Shown here: positions 1 to 6,762 of the stretch, in pieces
Numbering within the stretch: position 1 is the first letter of the stretch
How the letters are laid out: every line of letters begins with the position of its first letter
Assembly (NCBI GenBank): GCA_030673735.1
Contig: DAOVIK010000018.1
Location: forward strand, 1 to 13,191
DNA length: 13,191 nucleotides
Reading direction: 5' to 3'
Source: Anaerolineae bacterium
GTDB lineage: Bacteria; Chloroflexota; Anaerolineae; Anaerolineales; E44-bin32
Program-made: the position numbers and the translations under genes
Notes under the pieces: generated by a model
Database searches by the model: none
What the model saw: only the letters and a program-made list of their open reading frames with translations
What the model was told of the DNA's origin: nothing

Positions 1-1
1 G

Positions 2-1288
2 GGAATGCTCTCCGATCGAAACACCTCTCGCTGGGGGCGCCGACGTCCTTTCATCTTCGCTGGAGCTCTTGCCAATATTGTCTTCGTGGGCGCAGTGGGT
101 TTCGCTGCCGGGCTCGAGGGAATGGCTGGCTTCTGGGCGCTGTTCGCTATCGCGCTGTTGCAGCAAGTGGCATCCAACACCGCTCACGGAGCGGAGCAAG
201 GTTTGATCCCGGACATAGTTCCTGAAGACAAGCGCGGGCGCTTCTCCGGAGTAAAGGCAGTTATGGAAATCCCTCTGCCGATGATCCTGGTCTCATTTGT
301 GATTGGGAAGATCATCTCCTCCTCCGATCAATTGGGAGGGTTTGAAAACGCCATATGGGGAGGATTGCTGGTGGCAATGGGCGTTCTCCTCGTTGTCATG
401 TTGGTAACCATGCTCGTGCCGGAGAAGCCTCTGGAAGAAAAACCTGGCAAGCTTGATTGGACACCCTTCTTGCGGCTGCTGCTGATGACGGCCATCTTTA
501 CGGGCATCATCCTTGGGATGGGCGAGATCTCCAAAGGGGCCGGGAGGCTGTTAGCCGGGATAGACACAACTTGGGTGCTGCTCGTCGTTATGGGCGCAAT
601 CGGGCTGCTGGCCATAGCCATCACGGTGGGGCTGGGGGTGTGGGTCAGCGTGCGCATGGGCATCGGCGAAGCCGCCGTGCGGAATCGATCGTTCACATGG
701 TGGATCGTCAATCGACTTGCATTTTTCGTGGGAACCACCAACCTTTCTGGTTTTGCCGTCTACTTCCTGCAGGGAAGGCTGGGCTTCGATCAGGAAAAAG
801 CTGCTGAGCCGGCCGCGAGGCTGATGATGGTCGTGGGGATCTTCATCTTGCTTTCAACCCTGCCCAGCGGATGGTTGGCGGACAGGTTTGGACGCAAGCG
901 GCTCGTTGCCATTAGCGGCGGAATAGCTGCCTTGGGAACCTTGGTCATCATTCTCTCCACGAGCCTGCCCTTGATCTATGTAGGCGGCTGCATCATCGGG
1001 ATGGCAGCCGGCACGTTCTTCACTGCGAACTGGGCGCTTGGTACTGAGCTTGTACCGAAGAAGGAAGCCGGTCGCTACTTGGGAATCTCCAATTTAGCAG
1101 GCGCGGGAGCCGGAGCTGTCGGCGCCTACATCGGAGGCCCCATTGCTGATTTCTTTACCGTGAATGTGCCGGAGGTGCCTGGTCTCGGCTATGTTATGCT
1201 GTTCGCGATTTATGGCGTGATGTTCCTGCTTTCGGTTCTGGCCTTAAGTGGGGTTCGCACAAAAGAGCCCTCGACTTCTGCTGTATAG
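2..1288 (+). CDS. MFS transporter, 5' end outside the window
   Basis: This is a major facilitator superfamily transporter, probably a secondary carrier of the SLC45/GPH-like kind for sugars or other small solutes in the cytoplasmic membrane. The first visible residues, GMLSDRNTSRWGRRRPF, match the conserved cytoplasmic loop between helices 2 and 3 (motif A, G-x-L-S-D-R-x(4)-G-R-R-R). The first two helices must therefore lie upstream, and the ATG at 5 is internal. A second copy of the motif, GWLADRFGRKR, lies at residues 289-299 counted from that ATG, as expected for the loop between helices 8 and 9. About ten hydrophobic segments follow the first motif. The C-terminus is complete, ends in TAG at 1286-1288, and is followed by a strong terminator, so this is the last gene of its transcript. 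The family is secure; the substrate is not visible. Confidence 0.9.
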   Translation, partial: GMLSDRNTSRWGRRRPFIFAGALANIVFVGAVGFAAGLEGMAGFWALFAIALLQQVASNTAHGAEQGLIPDIVPEDKRGRFSGVKAVMEIPLPMILVSFVIGKIISSSDQLGGFENAIWGGLLVAMGVLLVVMLVTMLVPEKPLEEKPGKLDWTPFLRLLLMTAIFTGIILGMGEISKGAGRLLAGIDTTWVLLVVMGAIGLLAIAITVGLGVWVSVRMGIGEAAVRNRSFTWWIVNRLAFFVGTTNLSGFAVYFLQGRLGFDQEKAAEPAARLMMVVGIFILLSTLPSGWLADRFGRKRLVAISGGIAALGTLVIILSTSLPLIYVGGCIIGMAAGTFFTANWALGTELVPKKEAGRYLGISNLAGAGAGAVGAYIGGPIADFFTVNVPEVPGLGYVMLFAIYGVMFLLSVLALSGVRTKEPSTSAV

Positions 1289-1345
1289 ACCGAGGAAGGC
1301 ACATTCGACCGCTTCCTCCCTTCACCTCTGTGCTGTAGCTAGCGT

Positions 1346-1387
1346 GAGCACCGGACCCTGCCTGACGGGTCCGGTGCTCGATTTTAC
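1346..1387 (+). terminator. intrinsic terminator after the MFS gene
   Basis: A perfect 13-bp GC-rich stem (arms 1346-1358 and 1367-1379) encloses an 8-base loop and is followed by ATTTTA. It begins 57 bases after the transporter stop codon. The stem is almost symmetrical and could also work from the other strand, but no leftward gene ends here. Confidence 0.88.
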
Positions 1388-1439
1388 AGTTCATGTGAAC
1401 GATGAGGGTGTCAAGGTTTTCGAGAGGGGATACGAAGGC

Positions 1440-1468
1440 CGTTGTTTGTCGCATCATCGAAAACAACG
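1440..1468. repeat. inverted repeat upstream of the EF-Tu domain-2-like gene
   Basis: CGTTGTTT (1440-1447) is matched perfectly by AAACAACG (1461-1468) across a 13-base spacer. The spacer can add three inner pairs (TCG/CGA) after a bulged G. The repeat lies 35 bases upstream of the putative -10 element at 1503. It could be an operator or a back-up terminator. No T-run follows it. Confidence 0.45.
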
Positions 1469-1502
1469 CGGAAATCGTCTTTCTCAAGGCGGCCCGAAAG
1501 TG

Positions 1503-1508
1503 TACAAT
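1503..1508 (+). promoter_or_regulatory. putative -10 element for the EF-Tu domain-2-like gene
   Basis: TACAAT (5 of 6 matches to TATAAT) lies 66 bases upstream of the start codon at 1575. There is no convincing -35 at the usual spacing; the best window, TTTCTC around 1480-1485, matches poorly. A promoter is needed here because a strong terminator closes the preceding gene. Confidence 0.4.
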
Positions 1509-1574
1509 GGAGGTCGATGAGATAGTCCTCTCGATTAGACAGATCTCGGCCGCAGAAAGGGAGAGGAGTCAGCA

Positions 1575-1829
1575 ATGACTAACGGAGAGCGAATAGGTGA
1601 GGTTATCCACTTCTATGGCAAGATCAATGTCGGCGTATTGCGTTGCGCGAAGCCATTGAAGGTCGGTGACAAGATTCACTTCTTAGGCCGCCACACTGAC
1701 TTCGAACAGGAGATCACATCGATGCAGGTAGAGCATGAAGCGGTCGAAGAAGTGCCCTCCGGCGGCGAGGTTGCTATCAAGGTCAAGCAGCGCGTACGCA
1801 GAGGAGACAAGATCTTTCGCCTCGAGTGA
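1575..1829 (+). CDS. stand-alone EF-Tu domain 2-like small protein
   Basis: This 84-residue protein resembles the beta-barrel domain 2 of translation GTPases (EF-Tu/SelB/IF2), standing alone without a GTPase domain. The pattern V-L-x-C-x(3)-L-K-V-G-D-K-I-H-F-L-G (about residues 21-39) is the typical domain-2 entry. It is followed by the strand pair I-T-S-M-Q-V (47-52) and a late V-R-R-G-D-K-I-F-R-L segment (74-83). Such proteins are often named translation elongation factor-like protein, and the same fold is found at the C-terminus of U32 peptidases; their function is not established. The start is supported by AGGAG at 1564-1568, six bases before the ATG. The gene is flanked by a terminator upstream and a 328-base gap downstream, so it is probably transcribed alone. 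The fold call is fairly safe; the role is unknown. Confidence 0.75.
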   Translation: MTNGERIGEVIHFYGKINVGVLRCAKPLKVGDKIHFLGRHTDFEQEITSMQVEHEAVEEVPSGGEVAIKVKQRVRRGDKIFRLE

Positions 1830-2005
1830 GGGCTGCAACAGACGTATCGGGACGATCGTTCCTTCTGGCGAGAACGCTGATACATAGCGCTAGCTCGTGC
1901 GTAGTGGTCGTCTCCTCCCTTGTTGTTTTTCTGGGAAATCGTGCAACTCTCTCCCTGACTGGATGATCAATTGATGTCCGCCGTTTGGGCGCGCAAGTTC
2001 GACGA

Positions 2006-2037
2006 GCGCTGCCTGATTGCAGGTGAGTCAGGAGCGT
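2006..2037. repeat. bulged hairpin upstream of dnaN
   Basis: CGCT-(G)-CCTGA (2007-2016) pairs with TCAGG-AGCG (2028-2036) around an 11-base loop. This gives nine pairs with one bulged G, plus an outer G-T wobble at 2006/2037. It lies 53 bases upstream of the dnaN -35 and has no T-tract, so it is not an ordinary intrinsic terminator. Confidence 0.4.
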
Positions 2038-2053
2038 CCTCTATTGTGCAACC

Positions 2054-2078
2054 CCAGATGCGGAGGATACCGCAGTGG
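2054..2078. repeat. short hairpin next to the dnaN promoter
   Basis: CCA and TGCGG (2054-2056 and 2059-2063) pair with CCGCA and TGG (2070-2074 and 2076-2078) around a six-base loop. It ends 11 bases upstream of the -35 element. It may be a protein-binding site or chance symmetry. Confidence 0.35.
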
Positions 2079-2089
2079 ACGAGCGGAGG

Positions 2090-2118
2090 TTGTCGCTGTG
2101 AAGGCTTCGTTGTATACT
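2090..2118 (+). promoter_or_regulatory. dnaN promoter
   Basis: TTGTCG (2090-2095) and TATACT (2113-2118) are separated by exactly 17 bases. They match the sigma-70-type consensus at four and five of six positions. Transcription would start near 2125, giving a leader of roughly 33 bases that includes AAGGA at 2144-2148, nine bases before the ATG. Confidence 0.65.
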
Positions 2119-2157
2119 TCTGCTCCCTCACATCATGAGTACTAAGGACCAACGAAA

Positions 2158-3291
2158 ATGAAGGTTTCCTGCTTGCAAGAGAACCTCGCCCGAGGCTTGA
2201 GCATTGTGCAGCGCGCAGTCGCCATGCGAAGCACATTGCCCGTGCTGAGCAACGTGTTGGTGGCAACGGAGGACGGGCGCTTGCGGCTGTCAGCCACCAA
2301 CTTGGAGCTAGGCATCACAAGTTGGATCGGGGCCAAGATCGAAGAGGAAGGATCGACAACAGTGCCCGCACGGACTTTTGTCGATCTTGTCAACACACTT
2401 CCCAATGACAAGGTTGAGATGGATTTGACGGTCCGCACTCAGACTCTTAATGTGCGCTGCGGACCCTTCAACAATGACATCAAGTGCATCGATGCCCAGG
2501 AGTTCCCTCCCCAGCCCTCTCCGGAAGTGGATGACGGTCTAGAGCTCGCCGTGGAAGACCTGCGCGAGATGATCGCTCAAGTCGCGTTTGCCGCCTCCAG
2601 CGATGATGCGCGCCCGGTGCTCACCGGAGTGCTGATGGAAGTTTCGGACGGTGAGATGACGATGGCCGCCGCGGATGGTTTCCGCCTCTCTGTGCGCTCA
2701 GCGCACCTATCATCGCCCTCCGGCGGTTCAGTGAGCGCTATCATCCCCTCACGCGCCCTGACCGAGCTGGCCCGGGTCTTGAGCGATGGGGAAGAGACGG
2801 TCACGATGGTCCTTCCGAAGGATAGAGGCCAGGTGATCTTCAGAGGGCGGGATGTAGAGCTGGTCTCGCAGATCATCGAGGGAGCCTATCCCGACTACAA
2901 GAGCATCATTCCAAATGGTTTCAGTACGCGCACAGTGGTCTCTGCCAATTCCTTCTTGAAAGCCTGCAAGGCGGCCGACATCTTCGCGCGCGAGGCCGCT
3001 CATTCGGCACGAGTGCGCGTCATCTCCGGGAGCAAGCTTGAACCCGGACGCCTTGAGATTTCGGCTACTGCTGCTGAGACCGGATCGAACGAGACCGTGG
3101 TGGATGCCACTGTGGAGGGCGAGCCCGTCGAGATCGCCTTCAACGTGCGCTTCTTGGTGGATGTCCTGAGCGTGATCGACACTCCCAATGTGGCACTTGA
3201 GACAAGTACCTCCTCATCGCCTGGTGTCGTAAGGCCAGTGGGGAGGGAGGATTTCCTGCACGTCGTGATGCCGATGCACCTCGGCCGATAA
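2158..3291 (+). CDS. dnaN: DNA polymerase III subunit beta (sliding clamp)
   Basis: The beta sliding clamp forms a ring-shaped dimer around DNA and tethers the replicative polymerase and many repair proteins. The 377-residue length is normal for the family (about 360-380). The N-terminal domain shows the typical pattern of a hydrophobic start, L-x-x-G-L-x-x-V-x-x-A-V and T-L-P-V-L-S-N-V-L (residues 26-34). Domain 2 begins near residue 125 and domain 3 near 247, with G-x-Y-P-D-Y-x-x-I-I-P at the end of domain 2. The C-terminus, HVVMPMHLGR, corresponds to the conserved V-M-P-M-R-L ending that forms part of the partner-binding cleft. The gene has its own promoter and a terminator directly after it. 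Neither dnaA nor recF is beside it, so it is not in the classical origin-region operon. Confidence 0.97.
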   Translation: MKVSCLQENLARGLSIVQRAVAMRSTLPVLSNVLVATEDGRLRLSATNLELGITSWIGAKIEEEGSTTVPARTFVDLVNTLPNDKVEMDLTVRTQTLNVRCGPFNNDIKCIDAQEFPPQPSPEVDDGLELAVEDLREMIAQVAFAASSDDARPVLTGVLMEVSDGEMTMAAADGFRLSVRSAHLSSPSGGSVSAIIPSRALTELARVLSDGEETVTMVLPKDRGQVIFRGRDVELVSQIIEGAYPDYKSIIPNGFSTRTVVSANSFLKACKAADIFAREAAHSARVRVISGSKLEPGRLEISATAAETGSNETVVDATVEGEPVEIAFNVRFLVDVLSVIDTPNVALETSTSSSPGVVRPVGREDFLHVVMPMHLGR

Positions 3292-3343
3292 ATATGATCC
3301 CGGGTAGGCACAACCCGCAGCATTGTGCGATGAAGGACACAAC

Positions 3344-3375
3344 CAGTGGCAGCGAGAGCTGCCACTGTTGTTTGT
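3344..3375 (+). terminator. intrinsic terminator after dnaN
   Basis: A perfect 10-bp stem (CAGTGGCAGC, 3344-3353, with GCTGCCACTG, 3358-3367) carries the tetraloop GAGA, which fits the stable GNRA class. The T-rich tail TTGTTTGT follows directly. A small 5-bp hairpin at 3301-3317 lies between the dnaN stop and this terminator. Confidence 0.9.
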
Positions 3376-3402
3376 CACTGCATCAGAAGCGCAGGATACA
3401 AT
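3372..3402 (+). promoter_or_regulatory. putative promoter of the Lon-family protease gene
   Basis: TTGTCA (3372-3377, 5 of 6) and TACAAT (3397-3402, 5 of 6) are separated by 19 bases, slightly long for a sigma-70-type promoter. Reading the -10 as GATACA (3395-3400) would give a 17-base spacer. The -35 overlaps the T-rich tail of the dnaN terminator. Confidence 0.5.
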
Positions 3403-3438
3403 AAGAATCAGCAAGGATGTTCCCGCCGGATATGACTC

Positions 3439-3443
3439 AGGAG
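3439..3443 (+). promoter_or_regulatory. ribosome binding site that decides the protease start
   Basis: AGGAG lies seven bases before the ATG at 3451 but only one base before the in-frame TTG at 3445. The ATG is therefore the likely start. Confidence 0.75.
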
Positions 3444-3450
3444 ATTGACC

Positions 3451-5808
3451 ATGGTACAGGAGCTTCGTTCCGAGAAGCTGTTCCGCCCGAGCGACCCAAG
3501 TGGGTTCGTATTCGAAACCACCGCTGATCTGAAATCCCATAGCCGAATCATTGGGCAACCGAGGGGAACGAGATCAATCCTATTTGGCTTGGGGATCGCG
3601 AGCCCGGGCTACAACATCTACGTTCTGGGAGAGGCAGGAACTGGGCGTACAACGGCGATCGAACGTTTCATCGTAGATCGCGCGGTTAAGGATCCGGTAC
3701 CTGAGGATTGGGTCTATGTGCACAACTTCCGCGAGCCTCATAAGCCGAGGTCTCTGCAATTGGCTGCAGGTGAGGGAAGCAAGCTTTTCTCGTCCATACA
3801 GGAATTGATCACCGATTTGAGCTCCGAACTTCCTAAGGCCTTCGACACGGATGAATTCCGCAAGGCCGTGCACGACATCGAGCATGATCTTGAGACTGCC
3901 CGCGATGAGCGCCTCGCCGAACTGCAGGCTAAGGCCAAGGAGGTAGGAGCAGTGGTGGTCGTCACTCCGGGAGGCTTGCAGATCCTACCTGTCAATGACC
4001 AAGGACAGCCTCTCCCTCCCGAAGCAATGGCGCAATTCCCGAAGGAAGCGCAACAGGAATGGAAGGAGAAGCTGCACAAACTCGAGCATGAGGTGGTGGA
4101 AGATGCGGTGCGCGAAATCCAGACGCTGGAGATCAAGACCAAGGAGAAAATGAAGGAATTGGTCCGCAGCGTTGGAGGAGCAGTGGTCGATCGTGCTCTT
4201 GAGGAACTCAAGACGCGCTACGCAGATCAGAGTGAAGTCTGTGACTTCCTGGATGAAGTGAACAAGGACATCTTGGAGCATACGGCCCTATTTCGGCCTC
4301 CTGGGGACGATGAGGAAGATCCCCAACGCGCTGAGATCCGAGCCATGCTTTTGCGACGTTATGAAGTGAACGTGATCGTTGGCCACAACCAAAGCAAGGG
4401 TGCACCGGTAGTCACCGAAAGCAATCCCAGCATTCCAAGATTGCTGGGGAGGATCGAGCATGAAGCCCGTAGAGGGGGAGGCGTGATCACGGATTTCACG
4501 CTGATCCGCGCGGGGGCGCTTCATGCTGCAAATGGCGGTTACTTGGTGTTGCGAGCCAAGGACCTCTTTTCTGAACCGGGTGCATGGGAAGCCCTCAAGA
4601 GAGCGCTCATGACGGAAAGCGTGAGTCCTGATGATCCTGCGACACGCGGCGGCGCGCCAACTCGCTCTCTCGATCCCGAGCCCATACCGCTCGATCTCAA
4701 AGTCATCCTGGTCGGGCCGCCACAGCTTTATTACTGGCTGCACGAGATCGACGAGGATTTCACAACGGTGTTCAAGGTGATGGCCGACTTCGATGAACGC
4801 ATGGAACGTACGCCAGAGAATGAAATGGAGTATGCAACGTTTATCACCACCCGTTGTGAAGAAGAGGAGTTGCTGCCCTTTGGTAGAAGTGCCGTGACGC
4901 GGGTCATAGAGCATGGATCGCGCCTGGCGGATTCGCAAACCAAGCTGACCACTCGTTTTGGTGTGATCGCCGACCTGCTGCGCGAGGCGTGCTACTGGGC
5001 GCGTGATGCGAAACAAGAGGTGGTTTCTGTAAAGCATGTTCAGCAAGCGATCAAGGAAATCCACTACCGGCGAAATCGTGTAGAAACTCGTCTGCGCGAG
5101 CGTGTTCTGGATGGCACGTTGCTGATTGCCACTGAAGGTGAGGAGGTGGGCCAGATCAACGGACTGACGGTGACGGCGGTGGGGGAGCATAGATTCGGCC
5201 AGGCCTCGCGCGTAACAGCGCGCTCATACATGGGCAAGGACGGCGTCGTGCAGATCGATCGGGAAGTCAACCTGGCCGGTCCGATCCATAACAAGGGCGT
5301 GCTGACGCTTGTGGGCTATCTGGGGGGGCACTACGCTACCGACCTGCCGCTCTCGCTCTCGGCGCAGATTACATTCGAGCAGAATTACGGCGGCATCGAG
5401 GGGGACAGCGCCTCACTCACAGAGGTGTGTTCGTTGCTCTCGAGCCTCTCCGGCATTCCGATCAAGCAGGCCCGCGCTGTGACGGGCTCGGTAAATCAAC
5501 GCGGTGAGGTGCAAGCCATCGGAGGTGTTAGCGAAAAGGTTGAAGGTTGGTTCGCCATATGCAACGAGAGAGGCTTGAATGGTGAGCAAGGTGTGATCAT
5601 TCCCGAATCAAACGTGGTTGACCTGATGCTGGATGAGGATGTTCGCCAGGCTGTAGATAAGAAGAAGTTCCATCTGTGGGCGATCAACACTGTGGATGAA
5701 GGATTGGAAGTGCTGACCGGACGGCCGGCGACGGAAGTGCATGAGCAGGCTGGAAAGCGCCTGCGGGAGCTTGCCGAAGGAATTGAAGCCTTCGGCAAGA
5801 AGGATTGA
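3451..5808 (+). CDS. Lon-family (LonC-like) Ser-Lys protease with degenerate AAA+ motifs
   Basis: This 785-residue cytosolic protein belongs to the Lon-related protease group with an AAA_32-type N-terminal region, a helical insertion and a C-terminal Lon proteolytic domain. The nucleotide-binding loop reads GEAGTGRTT (60-68), with Arg66 where Walker A normally has Lys. The Walker B region, ANGGYLVLRAKDL, has Arg368 and Ala369 where Asp-Glu would be expected. Residues about 130-280 are charged and helical, probably the long coiled-coil insertion. The protease domain is intact: Ser653 in GDSAS and Lys696 in GGVSEKVEG, 43 residues apart, the same spacing as Ser679/Lys722 of E. coli Lon. Known LonC proteins lack ATPase activity and degrade unfolded proteins without ATP; the same is inferred here. 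The gene appears monocistronic. An alternative is an active ATPase that tolerates Arg at the P-loop. Confidence 0.9.
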   Translation: MVQELRSEKLFRPSDPSGFVFETTADLKSHSRIIGQPRGTRSILFGLGIASPGYNIYVLGEAGTGRTTAIERFIVDRAVKDPVPEDWVYVHNFREPHKPRSLQLAAGEGSKLFSSIQELITDLSSELPKAFDTDEFRKAVHDIEHDLETARDERLAELQAKAKEVGAVVVVTPGGLQILPVNDQGQPLPPEAMAQFPKEAQQEWKEKLHKLEHEVVEDAVREIQTLEIKTKEKMKELVRSVGGAVVDRALEELKTRYADQSEVCDFLDEVNKDILEHTALFRPPGDDEEDPQRAEIRAMLLRRYEVNVIVGHNQSKGAPVVTESNPSIPRLLGRIEHEARRGGGVITDFTLIRAGALHAANGGYLVLRAKDLFSEPGAWEALKRALMTESVSPDDPATRGGAPTRSLDPEPIPLDLKVILVGPPQLYYWLHEIDEDFTTVFKVMADFDERMERTPENEMEYATFITTRCEEEELLPFGRSAVTRVIEHGSRLADSQTKLTTRFGVIADLLREACYWARDAKQEVVSVKHVQQAIKEIHYRRNRVETRLRERVLDGTLLIATEGEEVGQINGLTVTAVGEHRFGQASRVTARSYMGKDGVVQIDREVNLAGPIHNKGVLTLVGYLGGHYATDLPLSLSAQITFEQNYGGIEGDSASLTEVCSLLSSLSGIPIKQARAVTGSVNQRGEVQAIGGVSEKVEGWFAICNERGLNGEQGVIIPESNVVDLMLDEDVRQAVDKKKFHLWAINTVDEGLEVLTGRPATEVHEQAGKRLRELAEGIEAFGKKD

Positions 5809-5851
5809 GACGGGCAAGGGCCTATCTAGGGGTGATAACACGAAAGCCAAG

Positions 5852-5878
5852 CGATGCCGGGGTGAGTGCCCGGCATCG
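5852..5878 (+). terminator. hairpin, probable terminator of the protease gene
   Basis: A perfect 10-bp stem (CGATGCCGGG, 5852-5861, with CCCGGCATCG, 5869-5878) has a seven-base loop and begins 43 bases after the stop codon. No T-tract follows, so termination may be weak or factor-dependent. The stem may also protect the mRNA 3' end. Confidence 0.6.
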
Positions 5879-5939
5879 AGCGCGTCTGAGCATATTTAGC
5901 GACAGCTCTCGCTCCGGGCAGATTGCATGCAAAAGGGAA

Positions 5940-5979
5940 GCACATGATCTTGCTTAAACATTGGCGTCGGACCATGTGC
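5940..5979 (-). repeat. inverted repeat downstream of pcm
   Basis: GCACATG (5940-5946) and CATGTGC (5973-5979) are perfect inverted arms. Read leftward, the second arm is followed by TTCCCTTTTG, so this could be a weak terminator for pcm. The 26-base loop makes that uncertain. Confidence 0.3.
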
Positions 5980-5984
5980 AAGAG

Positions 5985-6070
5985 AGCTGCTAGCTGTTTC
6001 CGTGTTCAAGAGAGTGTTGTGGAGGTCCTGTGGAGGTGATGTTAGTCTGTGAGTTGGCAGCTAAGCAGCT
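5985..6070. repeat. imperfect long-range inverted repeat downstream of pcm
   Basis: AGCTGCTAGCTG (5985-5996) is complementary in inverted orientation to CAGCTAAGCAGCT (6058-6070), with a single extra A. The arms are separated by 61 bases and lie just past the pcm stop codon. The arms themselves contain AGCT repeats, so alternative pairings exist. Confidence 0.35.
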
Positions 6071-6074
6071 AGCG

Positions 6075-6749
6075 TCACCAAGTTGAGCGCGATTCGCTGG
6101 ATTCCCAGCCGTGATCTCCAACCAGAGGAACGAAGGCGACAGGTGCGATTCGCTCACAGTCGAAATCATCGCCGTTCCGACGCCACCTCTCTAGCATCTG
6201 GCCCATGCGGCCGCCTACCGGCAGCACAAGCCGGCCCCCGTCAGAAAGCTGCTCCTTGAGAGGTTCGGGGACTTGCGGGGCTGCTGCGGTGACGATGATC
6301 ACCTCATATGGAGCGTGCTCTGGCAAGCCCAAAGTGCCGTCGACCTCTAGCACTTCGACGTTGTCAAGTCCCAGCTCGGAGATCACCTGGCGGGCCTCAA
6401 CCACGAGGTCGTGAATGCGCTCCACTGTGTAAACCTTGCGCGCGATGTTTGCCAGCACCGCCGCCTGGTAGCCAGAACCGGTGCCCACTTCGAGCACGCA
6501 CTCATCCCCCTTCAATTCTAGAAGCTCGGTCATCAGGGCGACGATGTAGGGCTGGGAGATCGTTTGATGATGGCCAATGGGAAGGGGGGCATCGTTATAG
6601 GCCGCATAGCGCATGTCGGGAGCGACAAACAGATGTCGAGGGACGCTCAGCATGACCTGTAGAACGCGCTCGTCCCGGATGCCGCGTGCACGCATCTGTT
6701 GCTCGACCATTCGCTCACGCGCTTGCTTGTACTTTTTGCTCTTGTCCAT
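6075..6749 (-). CDS. pcm: protein-L-isoaspartate O-methyltransferase
   Basis: The enzyme uses S-adenosylmethionine to methylate isoaspartyl residues formed by ageing of Asp/Asn in proteins, the first step of their repair in the cytosol. The 224-residue length suits the bacterial family. Visible motifs are the N-terminal Q-Q-M-R-x-R-G-I-x-D-E-R-V-L pattern, P-R-H-L-F-V (37-42), the family signature IGHHQTISQPY (58-68), and the SAM-binding loop EVGTGSGY (87-94). The signature is usually G-x-G-Q-T-I-S, so His61 replaces a Gly. The ATG at 6749 is chosen over an in-frame TTG at 6794 because homologues start near here and because a consensus TATAAT sits between the two. No Shine-Dalgarno sequence precedes the ATG. 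The gene converges with the protease gene and follows the terminator of the sulfite-oxidase-like gene, so it is its own unit. Confidence 0.94.
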   Translation of the reverse strand: MDKSKKYKQARERMVEQQMRARGIRDERVLQVMLSVPRHLFVAPDMRYAAYNDAPLPIGHHQTISQPYIVALMTELLELKGDECVLEVGTGSGYQAAVLANIARKVYTVERIHDLVVEARQVISELGLDNVEVLEVDGTLGLPEHAPYEVIIVTAAAPQVPEPLKEQLSDGGRLVLPVGGRMGQMLERWRRNGDDFDCERIAPVAFVPLVGDHGWESSESRSTW

Positions 6750-6762
6750 GTGCCCGTGCTTG

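Larger units (their letters stand above)
1830..2157. other. intergenic region upstream of dnaN
   Basis: This stretch of 328 bases holds no gene I can support. It contains a 10-base perfect palindrome ATCAATTGAT at 1966-1975, a bulged hairpin at 2006-2037, an 8-bp interrupted hairpin at 2054-2078, and the dnaN promoter at 2090-2118. No clear terminator follows the small gene ending at 1829; the only T-rich stretch, about 1920-1930, lacks a strong stem in front of it. Confidence 0.6.
5809..6074. other. convergent intergenic region
   Basis: The protease gene and pcm converge here. The region contains the hairpin at 5852-5878, a 7-bp inverted repeat with a 26-base spacer (5940-5946 with 5973-5979), a longer imperfect inverted repeat (5985-5996 with 6058-6070), and two copies of TGTGGAGGT at about 6018-6038. 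I see no credible coding sequence. Confidence 0.55.

Noticed and set aside
457..807. A 116-residue rightward frame inside the MFS gene in another phase.
   Set aside because: The transporter frame has clear family motifs and membrane segments; the other phase is Arg/His-rich and looks like a shadow.
1509..1525. GGAGG followed by the two-codon reading frame ATG-AGA-TAG, like a ribosome-stalling minigene.
   Set aside because: If the -10 at 1503 is real, transcription starts near 1515 and the GGAGG is not in the mRNA. The spacing of three bases is also too short.
1966..1975. Perfect palindrome ATCAATTGAT.
   Set aside because: Ten bases of symmetry are expected by chance at this scale, and no second copy was seen near a promoter.
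4288..5190. A 300-residue leftward frame opposite the protease gene.
   Set aside because: It lies wholly antisense to conserved protease sequence and shows no recognisable domain.
6018..6038. Two near-tandem copies of TGTGGAGGT that resemble ribosome sites.
   Set aside because: No rightward start codon with a usable frame follows; the next gene is read from the other strand.
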